This document shows positions 54,674 through 63,641 of a stretch of 64,000 bases of DNA, piece after piece. How positions within the stretch are numbered: the stretch's first letter is position 1; the number at the start of each line of letters is the position of its first letter. The notes under the pieces were generated by a model. The model made no database searches and was not told the origin of the DNA. It saw only the letters and a program-made list of their open reading frames with translations. Position numbers and translations under genes: made by a program. Origin of the DNA: Bacillus sp. S/N-304-OC-R1 (GTDB lineage: Bacteria; Bacillota; Bacilli; Bacillales; Cytobacillaceae); NCBI RefSeq assembly GCF_019749375.1, contig NZ_JACWFE010000004.1, positions 124,001 to 188,000 on the forward strand. Direction: 5' to 3'.

Positions 54674-54922
54674 GTGAATTTAGAAATAAATACCCCCATG
54701 CCGATGTATTATTATTCGATGACATTTTCCCATTTGTTTGGATATGAACAAATCCAAGAAGAACTATTTCATATTATTAACCATCTATTTGAAAAGTCGA
54801 AGCAAATAGAATTCAGTGAGCGACTGTTTTCCGAAAGAAGGAAGGAAATAGGCGTACACCTTCGCGTCTGTCTAGAATTGGGCTTGGTGGTACACATATC
54901 CCTAGACGGAAAACCTCACTAA
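54674..54922 (+). CDS. Short open frame of unknown coding status, 82 aa
   Basis: The frame has a weak start (GTG, no clear ribosome binding site) and reads plausible helical protein (GYEQIQEELFHIINHLFEKS). It lies in a debris region after the Rpn remnant. It may be a fragment of a lost gene. No family was recognised. Confidence 0.3.
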   Translation: MNLEINTPMPMYYYSMTFSHLFGYEQIQEELFHIINHLFEKSKQIEFSERLFSERRKEIGVHLRVCLELGLVVHISLDGKPH

Positions 54923-55161
54923 TCAATGAAGTTTACAGAATCATCAAAAAGGAAATTAATAAAGTTTAAAATACATGCTTAAACAAGCGTTTTTGTACAT
55001 ACCTAATCTGTAATTTATAGGGATGTTTTAATTAACTTTATAACCCCTTCAAATTTTATGAGAGGACTTATATAATAGTAATTGGAAAATGTTTTCTTAT
55101 AAAGAAATAAAAGTAATTGTGTGAATTTATTTAGTAATTTTTATTAGAAGGGGGATTTCAA

Positions 55162-57219
55162 TTGGCTGATCCGCAGCAACAACAGACTGAGTCTATCAAA
55201 TTTTTAGTAGATAATATTGATAGGGGAAATGTTGTTTTGCCAGAATTTCAACGAGATTTCGTTTGGGATATTGGTAAAACTTATGAATTATTTGATTCAT
55301 TAGTAAGAGATATTTTTATCGGTTCCATTATTTATGGAAAACCCTCCTTTGAGATTACAGTTAGAGAGATTGACAAACGACCAAGGAAGGGAAGTGGGAG
55401 TAGAGCGAAATTAGAAACAAAGTTTTTTACTAAAGAAGAAATTGAACAAAAAACGCAAATAAATAACTTCCGATTAGTATTAGATGGCCAGCAACGTGCA
55501 ACGTCAATTTATAGAGCTTTAAAAGGGATCGATGACGTTTGGGTGGTTATTAAGAATGAGGAAGAACTTAGAGAACAAATTCAAGAAAAAGAATTTAAGG
55601 ATAGATTCTTAGAAGAAATTTTACATGAATTTTCTGGTCATGAAGATGAGGATCGACTTTCAATAAAGCTTTCTGATGCATATGAAATTTCAAAAGGTGA
55701 TTTATTTGAAGATGAAATAAAACAAAAATACTTTGATTCTTTAACTTATCTTGCTGGTATGGAAGACATAGAAATAAAGAATGCATTTAGGAAGTTCTTA
55801 GTGGTAATAAAGAAATTGAATGAGTTATACGGAAGTGAAAAGTTACTTTCTTATTATTTACTCAATATGAATACAGAGAAATTCGCTTTATTTTTTGAAC
55901 GTAGTAACAGTAAAGGGGTTCAATTAAACTTTATAGACATTTTAGCAGCAAAGCTATATAAGGGTTTTAATCTAAGAGATGAAATAGACAAATTACAAAA
56001 TAGTTATTATATCTCAGATTATAGATTTAATAGAGAAATAATAGTACGAACTATATCATATATTATTAGTAACGGAAAAGAAGTAGATCGCACATATATA
56101 TTAACAAATTTAAACTTTAATCATTTTAATGATCATTGGGATACTGTATGCAATTATTATAAAAAGGTTATCGATTTTCTATTTAAAGAAAATTATATTT
56201 TATCCCAGTCATGGATGCCGTACGAGAATATGATAATCCCTCTAATTATTTTCTTGAAAGAATTAGAGGGAAATGATTTTTCTCAAATGAATGAAATGCA
56301 ACATAGGTTTGTTACTTATTGGTATTGGTCATCTATATTATCACAGAGATATTCATCAGGAACTAATGAGGTGATAATTCAGGATTCAACAATTCTAAAG
56401 AAAGTTGCTAATAATCAAAAAATACCGGATAAAAGCTACTTTAACAAAATGAAAATACAGATGAGTAGTTTTGAGGATATTCTTTCTTTAACTAAAAAAG
56501 GTAGTGCAGTTTATAAAGGTGTCCTAAACTTTATAAATTTTGCTTCAAAGGGATTAATGGATTGGAACAATTCAAGCAAATTAAATTTCAATAGCAAATT
56601 AGAGGATCATCACATTTTCCCTAAGCAATATCTAAAAGAGAATTATGAAGACGATGAAAATTCACTTTCTTTAATAGATTGCGTTGCAAATAGAACATTA
56701 ATACCGAAATTAACTAATATCCGTATAGGCAAAAAAGCACCTTCTGAGTACTTAAAGGATATAAAAGTAAAAAACAGTGACATTGAGGAAAGTTTAGTGA
56801 ATCATCTAATTCCAGTTGAACTTTCTGAAGGTTTGTATGACGATTTTTATATTGATTTTGTAGAAACGAGAGCAAAACAAATTTATGAAAAAATTGAAAA
56901 GAATATTATTCAGAAGGAATCACAAATATTAGACAATTTTTATCAGGCTCCGTTAACCGGAATTACTGGAAATATAAAAGTATTTGCAACCTACTACAAT
57001 AAAAGAATTGAAGCTACGTTTGATAGAGATACTGAAAAAATATTATATATGGGTAAGAAGTATTCTGTGTCATTAGCTGCAAATAGAGCTAAGGAAGACC
57101 TTACGGGAAAAAGTGATGCTTCAACTAATGGATGGAAATTTTGGAAGTATACTAATGACTTAGGAGAAGAAAGATTTGTAGATGATTTTAGAAAAACAAT
57201 TACTTTAATTACTTCATAA
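55162..57219 (+). CDS. DUF262-HNH-RAMA protein, GmrSD-like type IV restriction enzyme
   Basis: The 685-residue protein starts with a DUF262 (GmrS-like) domain: LPEFQRDFVW (about 26-35), VLDGQQRATS (about 107-115) and FERSNSKGVQLNFID. An HNH-type site follows (EDHHIFPKQYL, about 481-491) as in the GmrD half. The C-terminal 70 residues (ILYMGKKYSVSLAANRAKE ... NGWKFWKY) look like a RAMA domain that binds modified bases. GmrSD enzymes cut DNA with modified cytosines. The start is TTG 55162, behind GGGGG. Substrate modification is unknown. Confidence 0.85.
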   Translation: MADPQQQQTESIKFLVDNIDRGNVVLPEFQRDFVWDIGKTYELFDSLVRDIFIGSIIYGKPSFEITVREIDKRPRKGSGSRAKLETKFFTKEEIEQKTQINNFRLVLDGQQRATSIYRALKGIDDVWVVIKNEEELREQIQEKEFKDRFLEEILHEFSGHEDEDRLSIKLSDAYEISKGDLFEDEIKQKYFDSLTYLAGMEDIEIKNAFRKFLVVIKKLNELYGSEKLLSYYLLNMNTEKFALFFERSNSKGVQLNFIDILAAKLYKGFNLRDEIDKLQNSYYISDYRFNREIIVRTISYIISNGKEVDRTYILTNLNFNHFNDHWDTVCNYYKKVIDFLFKENYILSQSWMPYENMIIPLIIFLKELEGNDFSQMNEMQHRFVTYWYWSSILSQRYSSGTNEVIIQDSTILKKVANNQKIPDKSYFNKMKIQMSSFEDILSLTKKGSAVYKGVLNFINFASKGLMDWNNSSKLNFNSKLEDHHIFPKQYLKENYEDDENSLSLIDCVANRTLIPKLTNIRIGKKAPSEYLKDIKVKNSDIEESLVNHLIPVELSEGLYDDFYIDFVETRAKQIYEKIEKNIIQKESQILDNFYQAPLTGITGNIKVFATYYNKRIEATFDRDTEKILYMGKKYSVSLAANRAKEDLTGKSDASTNGWKFWKYTNDLGEERFVDDFRKTITLITS

Positions 57220-57243
57220 GTGAATGAAATGTTAATTTTATCC

Positions 57244-57275
57244 AATTGCACCTAATCAATTAGGTGTAATTTTTG
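57244..57275 (+). terminator. Rho-independent terminator
   Basis: ATTGCACCTAAT pairs with ATTAGGTGTAAT (one G-T) around CA, followed by TTTTT, closing the DUF262 gene. Confidence 0.82.
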
Positions 57276-57439
57276 TAAGAAAGAATTTTGCATTAATGCA
57301 TAGATTAATAAAATGAGAATTAAAATTATATAGTAGCGGGCAAGGTTAGTTGAAAAGAATTTTTTTATTTTAATATAAAGAAGGGTCTCTATGTGAGTAA
57401 AAATGGTAAAGTAATACATTAAATAAAAGAGGGATTTAA

Positions 57440-58864
57440 ATGTCTGAAAATAGGCGAGAATTACAAATTACCACTTCACATGAAGTAGTACCTTTTACAA
57501 ACTTTGAAAGGTATTTACAGGAGTTAGGTCTACCTCATGAAGGAATTATTGCTTCTGATAGGGAGAGACAGATGATGAGTATGGTATTGCCTCAAACTAT
57601 TCAAGAACTTTCATCGCAAACAAAAAGAGATGCAGTCTATTTATCTAAATTTGTAGCTAGCTCAGCTATTGGATTATATGATGCAGCCTTGAATTATTTA
57701 TGGAATGAAGTTGTAGTTTCATTAAGAGCGAAAGTAAATATTTATGGTCTGGATTTATTTTTTGATGCAGCTGTAGGTGGCGAATTAAGAGAAACATATA
57801 GTACAGTTGAAGACTTAAGTTCAATTAAAGATAATACACTTATTGATACATGCAGGAAATTAGAACTTATTTCGGATCTTTTACATGAAAAATTAAAACA
57901 TATCTTATATATGCGAAATAATATAGGAGCATCACATCCAAATGGTGAAACTATAAGAACTCTTGAACTTTTGGGATGGCTAGAGACTTGTGTAAAAGAC
58001 GTAATTGACGATAGGCCATCGGAGGCTGCATTATTTGTACAACAGCTCATAGTAAATTTAAAGAATGAAGATTTGACACTTGATGAAGCACGTTTAGAAC
58101 AAATTCAAGAAAATTTACAAAGACAGCATACAAGAATATCTGGAAATCTTCTAGTTACGTTATTTAGTATTTTTACTAAAAAAAATACCTCTCCAGATGT
58201 ACGTGCTAATATACTTAAATTAGCTCCAATTGTATGGGGGATAAGCCCAGAAAATAAAAAATATGAAATTGGATTTAAATTGGATCAATATTCAGTAAAT
58301 CTTGATGAAGAAACACTTTCATTAGGTAATAGTTTTCTAGATAAATGCAACGGAATAAATTATAAATCAGAGGGTACGAGAAGCAGAGAAATAAATGAGT
58401 TTTTGAATAGATTACTAGATACGCACCATGCATGGGATAATTTCCATCACGAGGTACCTATTGCTAGACAAATAAAAAAATATATTGTTGAAGAGACAGA
58501 TATTTTAACAAATATAGAGGATAAGTTAATTAAAACTATTCTTATTTGTAGAGTTGGAAATGGAAAGTGGTATTGTAATGGTGTTTCACCAGGTGCAAAA
58601 CCAATCTACAATGAAATAATAAGGTTATTTAATTCCAGACAAGTAAATAAACTTTTAAAATTCCTACTCGAACCAGAAATAAAAAATATGCTCTCAATTA
58701 GTCCTTGTATTCTACAAACAAAGGAATTGCTAGGATTAATTAATTTAGATTTGCAATTTGGTAGAAGCAAAGAAGCAATAGAATTTATTTTAGGCAATAT
58801 CGACAACTATAAATCGAAAATTTTTATAACAAAAGAATTAAAAGAGTTATTAAAATATATTTGA
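57440..58864 (+). CDS. Unknown protein with HEPN-like Rx6H motif
   Basis: The 474-residue protein is not recognised as a named family. Residues about 60-185 are helical (FVASSAIGLYDAALNYLWNE ... LLHEKLKHILYMRNNIGASH). They contain R159-NNIGAS-H166, an Rx6H motif with Asn after Arg, as in HEPN ribonucleases. The C-terminal region is helical and lacks other clear motifs. HEPN proteins cleave RNA in toxin-antitoxin and abortive-infection systems. It follows the DUF262 gene by 220 bases with a terminator between, so it is a separate unit. ATG 57440 follows GAGGG. Confidence 0.65.
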   Translation: MSENRRELQITTSHEVVPFTNFERYLQELGLPHEGIIASDRERQMMSMVLPQTIQELSSQTKRDAVYLSKFVASSAIGLYDAALNYLWNEVVVSLRAKVNIYGLDLFFDAAVGGELRETYSTVEDLSSIKDNTLIDTCRKLELISDLLHEKLKHILYMRNNIGASHPNGETIRTLELLGWLETCVKDVIDDRPSEAALFVQQLIVNLKNEDLTLDEARLEQIQENLQRQHTRISGNLLVTLFSIFTKKNTSPDVRANILKLAPIVWGISPENKKYEIGFKLDQYSVNLDEETLSLGNSFLDKCNGINYKSEGTRSREINEFLNRLLDTHHAWDNFHHEVPIARQIKKYIVEETDILTNIEDKLIKTILICRVGNGKWYCNGVSPGAKPIYNEIIRLFNSRQVNKLLKFLLEPEIKNMLSISPCILQTKELLGLINLDLQFGRSKEAIEFILGNIDNYKSKIFITKELKELLKYI

Positions 58865-59108
58865 TTTGAGCTCGTAGCACCTAACTTCATGGATTGCTAA
58901 TGGATACTTTTCTTTAATAAGATGGCGTCTTTTTGTAATTAGTCAGAAATCTGGAGCAACATCTTTTAGTATTGTAATTATCATTAAGTTTTGGAAAGTT
59001 GTGAAAGCTTCTACCTAAACTATCGGGACGATAATTGAATAAACTGAAAAAAGGTCCTTTGTGCCCCTTGTGTTGCGATTATTAAAATATTGATTTTTTT
59101 TACATATG

Positions 59109-59145
59109 AAATCACCTAGGTTCTAAAATCAAGGTGATTTTTATT
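59109..59145 (+). terminator. Rho-independent terminator
   Basis: AAATCACCT pairs with AGGTGATTT around 14 bases, followed by TTATTTT. It may end the HEPN-motif gene transcript, 245 bases after its stop. Confidence 0.65.
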
Positions 59146-59199
59146 TTCCTCTTTTGCAACAATTAATAGGATATATTACTTGTTATAGTAAATTTTCTC

Positions 59200-59430
59200 T
59201 GAAAGCCCCTCAGAAACAGTACTTTGACCGAATTATTATAGCTTATGCTCATTCTGATGAAGAATTTGATGACAGTGGAATCGTACAATTTAAGACTAAA
59301 TAAAGGAGTAAAAAGTATTGGATTTCACAATCAGACTTATTCATCTTCAGGTGGCCATTTGATAAATTGACCAAAAAGTTCGGAGAATATATTGAACTTC
59401 AAAGAAAAGTTCAAATAGAAAGAAAATAAG
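59200..59430 (+). other. Degenerate coding debris
   Basis: Short open pieces in several frames (RIIIAYAHSDEEFDDSGIV; SDLFIFRWPFDKLTKKFGEY) are each ended by stops and have no starts. They look like fragments of decayed genes rather than functional ones. Their families were not recognised. Confidence 0.4.
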
Positions 59431-59461
59431 CCAAAAAACCAAAAATCGAATTAAAAAGAAC

Positions 59462-59746
59462 ATGGTTGGTTTCAAATGGAAAAGTCATTTTGATGAATCT
59501 CGTCAAAAAGTATCAGAGTGCCTAAAAGGAAAAAATCCTGAAAAACAGAATACAAGGAAGATTTCTGAAAGCTGTAGTAAAGGAAAAGTGTATTGTTAAT
59601 TTGATTGTGAACATAAATTTGAGTTAATAAGTGGAGCAGATGGAGTCAGGAGGTTTTTAGAACTTGGATTGATAAAAAGTGATAGTTCTTTCGGAAAAGC
59701 TTTGAGGAAAAATGGACAAGTTTCGAAAGGGAAATTAAAAGGGTAG
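59462..59746 (+). pseudogene. Remnant of a NUMOD-repeat homing endonuclease
   Basis: One frame reads HFDESRQKVSECLKGK and NTRKISESCSKGK, two NUMOD3-type repeats, as in the C-terminal DNA-binding part of GIY-YIG/HNH homing endonucleases. A TAA follows after VYC, then the same frame continues with FELISGADGVRRFLELG, resembling NUMOD1. The catalytic domain is missing. This is a decayed selfish element. Confidence 0.65.
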
Positions 59747-59849
59747 GAAATTATCCAAATGATAAAAATACGTTCTCCTTATAATTAACCTCAGTCGGAT
59801 GAGGCTATTTAAGCCAGGTCAAACGAACGTGGAATTATCATGTACCGGT

Positions 59850-59904
59850 GCGGTGAAGAAAAAGAGTTACGACTCTAATGTGTCGGTTCGACCCCGACCA
59901 TCGC
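59850..59904 (+). other. tRNA-like fold lacking a D-arm
   Basis: GCGGTG (59850-59855) pairs with CATCGC (59899-59904). AGAGT-TACG-ACTCT (59863-59876) forms a stem. GTCGG-TTCGACC-CCGAC (59882-59898) is a perfect T-arm with a canonical T-loop. There is no D-arm, no 7-base anticodon loop and no CCA. It is either a decayed tRNA, an att-type duplication of a tRNA 3' end, or a structured RNA element. Confidence 0.5.
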
Positions 59905-60028
59905 TATCACTTGATCAAAACATCAAAAACTTTCTTTTTTTGGACTCTTAATAGAGTCATTTATTGTCCAATATATGTAAAAATACCCCTCCTTTTGTAG
60001 TATAATGTAAGAAAACCTCAGATTGTGA

Positions 60029-61957
60029 GTGGATAGAGTGGCTTTTACAATTCCTGAAACGATTCGATCGACTGCAACTACTGGAGAGAGACTACTATTT
60101 CGAACGTTGAAAACATATTTACCGGATGATTATATCGTTTATTATGAACCTGAGATTCATGGGAAGCGGCCAGATTTTGTGATTATTGGCCCGGATCTTG
60201 GGTTATTAGTATTGGAAGTAAAAGATTATACAAAGAATACATTGTTTCAAATTAATCAAGACGAATGGACGCTGATTACTTCTTCAGGGGAGCAGACGAA
60301 AACGAAAAGTCCGTTAAAGCAGGCACGCGAGAATATGTTTCATATCGTAGATGCATTGAAGAAAGATCGCAATTTGGTTCATTTAGAAGGGAAATATCAA
60401 TTCCAGTTAAAGTTTCCTTATGGATTTGGAACAGTGTTTACGAGGCTTTATCAGAAGGACTTTATTGAAAACGGGCTGTATTCTGTGATTGAGCCGTCCC
60501 TTTGTTTAACTCGGGATGAGATTGATCCAGAAAAGGACGCTTTTTCAGAAGAAAATTTATTTGAAAAAATCTATAATATGTTCATTGTCCCTTATCGTTT
60601 GCAAACTCCATTAGGTAAGGAAGAATTGGATGCAATCCGTTATCATCTTTTTCCGGAGGTACGTATTAGTGCTGAATTTAAGCAGCCAGTTCCATACCAA
60701 GATCAGCTGCTTTTGTCATTGCATGATATTAAAGCAATGGATCTTCATCAAGAAATGCTGGCTAAGCAAATAGGGGATAAAAATCGTTTGATTCGCGGAG
60801 TGGCTGGAAGTGGAAAAACATTAATACTTGCCAGTCGGGCAAAGATGCTGGCAAAGGATCATCCAGATTGGAAGATTTTAATATTATGCTATAATATTTC
60901 ACTTGCCCGAAGTATTGAGCAAATGATTCATCATATGATGAATGAGCCTGATAGCCTTTTTGATTTTGATTTTTCAAAGGCAGAGAAACAATTAGATTCA
61001 AAGATACATAATATACAGGTCCGTAATTTCCACGCATGGCTAAAGAATGATTTAAGGATCACAGAGGATGCGATCCCATCCATGATCGAAAAACTTGAAC
61101 TCGGGCAAGCTATTTTACCGATGTATGATGCTATATTAATAGATGAGGGCCAGGACTTCCAAGGAGATTGGTTCGGACTTGTTAGTCAATTGCTGAATCC
61201 GGATACAAAATCCCTCTTATTGGTTGAGGATAGGGCACAAACCATTTACAAACGGAAGCGCAGTTATGTGCAGGACACAGGGCTGAGCTTTCAAGGGCGA
61301 TCTAAAGTCTTAAGCATTAATTATCGTAACACAGCTCAGATTGTGAAATTTGCTTGGGATTTTTATCAAAAGCATTCTGCTCTTAAAAATAAGGTTGTTA
61401 GTAAGGAGCACGAAGGGGAAATTATTGCACCACAAAGTACTAGAAGAAAAGGTGTAGAACCAGCCATCGTCAAAACGGATAGTTTTTTTAAAGAGGCAAA
61501 AATTGTCGTACGGCAAATTCAAAAGCTTCATGAGCAATACAAAGTTCCTTTTTCTGAAATGCTGATTCTTTATCGGGTGAAAAAGACCTATCAGATGAAT
61601 TACATCGATGTGTTAAAGCGAGCTCTTGATCAGGAGGGCATTAGGTATTACTGGCTAACTGAAAATAGTGAGTCCAAGCGGAAGTTTGAGAGAGAAGAAG
61701 ATTCTGTAAAAATTAGCACAATTGACAGCAGCAAAGGTTTAGATTTTCAGGCAGTTTTTATTGTAAATATTGACAACATGCCATTTGCTTTAGAAGATGA
61801 TAAAGAACGAGAAGCATCTCTGTTATACATTGGAATGACAAGGGCGAAGGAGTTTCTATGCCTATCCTATTCCGGAGAATCGGACTATACGAAATATTTT
61901 GATGAAATCAACATGGAACGACAGACTGTGAAGAAGTCTGGAGAAAAGACTAGCTAA
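60029..61957 (+). CDS. NERD-domain UvrD/SF1-type helicase
   Basis: The 642-residue protein has a NERD nuclease-like domain at about 15-130 (RPDFVIIGPDLGLLVLEVKD, with the acidic and Lys residues intact). An SF1 helicase follows: LIRGVAGSGKTLILASRAKM (Walker A), ILIDEGQDFQGDW (motif II), LSINYRN and the late motif LLYIGMTRAKEFLCLSYSG. NERD-UvrD fusions occur in defence loci and in plasmid-borne repair modules. The start codon is GTG 60029 or GTG 60038; neither has a good ribosome binding site. Confidence 0.88.
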   Translation: MDRVAFTIPETIRSTATTGERLLFRTLKTYLPDDYIVYYEPEIHGKRPDFVIIGPDLGLLVLEVKDYTKNTLFQINQDEWTLITSSGEQTKTKSPLKQARENMFHIVDALKKDRNLVHLEGKYQFQLKFPYGFGTVFTRLYQKDFIENGLYSVIEPSLCLTRDEIDPEKDAFSEENLFEKIYNMFIVPYRLQTPLGKEELDAIRYHLFPEVRISAEFKQPVPYQDQLLLSLHDIKAMDLHQEMLAKQIGDKNRLIRGVAGSGKTLILASRAKMLAKDHPDWKILILCYNISLARSIEQMIHHMMNEPDSLFDFDFSKAEKQLDSKIHNIQVRNFHAWLKNDLRITEDAIPSMIEKLELGQAILPMYDAILIDEGQDFQGDWFGLVSQLLNPDTKSLLLVEDRAQTIYKRKRSYVQDTGLSFQGRSKVLSINYRNTAQIVKFAWDFYQKHSALKNKVVSKEHEGEIIAPQSTRRKGVEPAIVKTDSFFKEAKIVVRQIQKLHEQYKVPFSEMLILYRVKKTYQMNYIDVLKRALDQEGIRYYWLTENSESKRKFEREEDSVKISTIDSSKGLDFQAVFIVNIDNMPFALEDDKEREASLLYIGMTRAKEFLCLSYSGESDYTKYFDEINMERQTVKKSGEKTS

Positions 61958-61992
61958 TGTGATTTTATCTTCTGTTGTAAAGGGGAGGGGGC

Positions 61993-62874
61993 ATGGTGAA
62001 AATAGATAGGAATGAATTTATTAATCGATTAAATCAATTATCGATTTGGAAAAAAGGGGATCAACGTGCTCCACATAAACCTCTCTTGATTTTGTATGCA
62101 ATTAGGAATTTGCAAAAAGAGAGTCACCGCCTTATCCCATATAATAAAGCGAGAGAAAAGCTAAAAGAGCTATTAGTAGAATTTGGTCCCCTTAGAAGTT
62201 CATAACATCCGGAACAGCCATTTGTGAGATTAGTGAATGACGGTATCTGGGACCTTTCAGAGCCAATGAATACGAATAACTTCACGAATAAGCAACTAAT
62301 GGATAAACAAATCTCTGCAGGCTTTAAAACAGAGATTTATAATCTATTAAAAAATGATATCCAGTTACAGAAGGAAGTAGCCCAAACAGTACTCGATGCT
62401 CACTTCCCAGAAACCTTGCATGAAGATATTCTTGATTCTATTGGGCTAGATTTTACGATCAGCAAAAAAAGCAGCCGTGATCCAAAGTTCAGAGAACGAG
62501 TGCTCAAAGCTTATGAATACCGTTGTGCAGTTTGTGGTTTCAACGTACGATTAGGGAATCATTTAGTAGGGATTGAGGCAGCTCATATTAAGTGGCACCA
62601 GGCTGGGGGACCAGATACTGAAGAGAATGGGATTGCACTTTGTTCCTTGCATCATAAGCTGTTTGATCGTGGTATTTTTACAATAAGCCACGAAAGAAAA
62701 TTCCTAGTCTCCGAATATGCAAATGGCGGAGATGGTTTTGACGAATGGGTTATGAAGTATCATGGACAGCCAGTACGCAATCCTGTTCAGCATTACTATG
62801 TTCCGAATGATTCATTTCTAGGATGGCATGTAAGAGAGGTCTTTAAAGGGCCATCGCGCTATGTAGTCAATTGA
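61993..62874 (+). pseudogene. Phosphorothioate-DNA HNH restriction endonuclease interrupted by TAA
   Basis: The frame starts at ATG 61993 with GGGGAGGGGG upstream. N-terminal RAPHKPLLILYAIRNLQKES and FGPLRSS-stop-HPEQPF match the sulphur-binding domain of phosphorothioate-sensing enzymes, in which a Tyr is expected where TAA (62203-62205) stands. Downstream in the same frame comes the HNH part: CAVCGFNVR, GIEAAHIKWH, GIALCSLHHKLFDRG. One base change explains the stop, so full function is unlikely unless read through. The second part could restart at GTG 62224 without the sensing domain. Confidence 0.82.
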
Positions 62875-62956
62875 GATATTTTTCACTTGAATTTAATAGG
62901 AACTATCTAATTTCCAAAATTATTTTAAAGCTTCCTTATAATAATTAAATTCTTGA

Positions 62957-62990
62957 ATCCCCTGGAAACCAAACCAGGGGATATCTTTTT
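62957..62990 (+). terminator. Rho-independent terminator
   Basis: ATCCCCTGG pairs perfectly with CCAGGGGAT around AAACCAAA, followed by ATCTTTTT, after the HNH gene. Confidence 0.85.
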
Positions 62991-62994
62991 GTGG

Positions 62995-63381
62995 TTAAAC
63001 TTTTTTCAAAACACCATTTTTTACTAGGTTAATTAGAGTTCCTTTATTTCCATACCTTTGATAGGCAATAAGACGATTCAAGTCTTTTACAGTCAATTCA
63101 GTAGGGGTAATTGCTAGCTTATATTCATTGCTGATTTTGCTAATTAGTGAAAGAGCAAACTCCATTTGCTTGGCTGTTAATTTATATTCATCTCCATTGG
63201 CTGGCTGTTTTTCATGTTGCTGATTTTCATTGGTAGATTGAATGGTGGCTGCATATTCTTTAAGTTTTGCATCTATCATTGCCTCTACATAAGCCTGGCT
63301 AATGTTCTGAGTCTCTTGTTGGGATGTTTGCTGGGTTGGTTTAAATATTTTATCAAGAAGCCCTTTTAACACTTTATTCAC
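62995..63381 (-). CDS. Hypothetical protein, 128 aa
   Basis: The protein has a Gln-rich low-complexity linker (TQQTSQQETQNISQAYVEAM) and a basic C-terminal helical domain (LTVKDLNRLIAYQRYGNKGT). It starts at a GTG with a weak ribosome binding site. No named family was recognised. The basic C-terminus could bind nucleic acid. It stands alone on the minus strand. Confidence 0.6.
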   Translation of the reverse strand: MNKVLKGLLDKIFKPTQQTSQQETQNISQAYVEAMIDAKLKEYAATIQSTNENQQHEKQPANGDEYKLTAKQMEFALSLISKISNEYKLAITPTELTVKDLNRLIAYQRYGNKGTLINLVKNGVLKKV

Positions 63382-63641
63382 TTCACTTTCATTAACATTT
63401 ATTCCTATATATTCCTCTTATTCTATTATTAAATGATTGTGATTGAAAAACAATAGATATTAGTTATTTTGTCCTATATGGGTAATTATTAGTGATGGAT
63501 CCTGAGTAAATTTATATAAAGCCTATTTTCTAAAAAGATTGGTGTTTTATAACAAAATTTCTTGTTGGAATTTTATTTACTGTTAATATAGCAATATAAG
63601 ATTTTTAATATCATCAAGAGAGAAGGGAAGATATAAAGAAT

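Noticed and set aside
54674-54922. Assigning a function to the 82-codon frame
   Set aside because: No recognisable motif and a weak start; kept only as a low-confidence feature.
59850-59904. Functional tRNA, including tRNA-Sec for the candidate selenoprotein
   Set aside because: It lacks a D-arm and a 7-base anticodon loop, and has no long variable arm as tRNA-Sec would.
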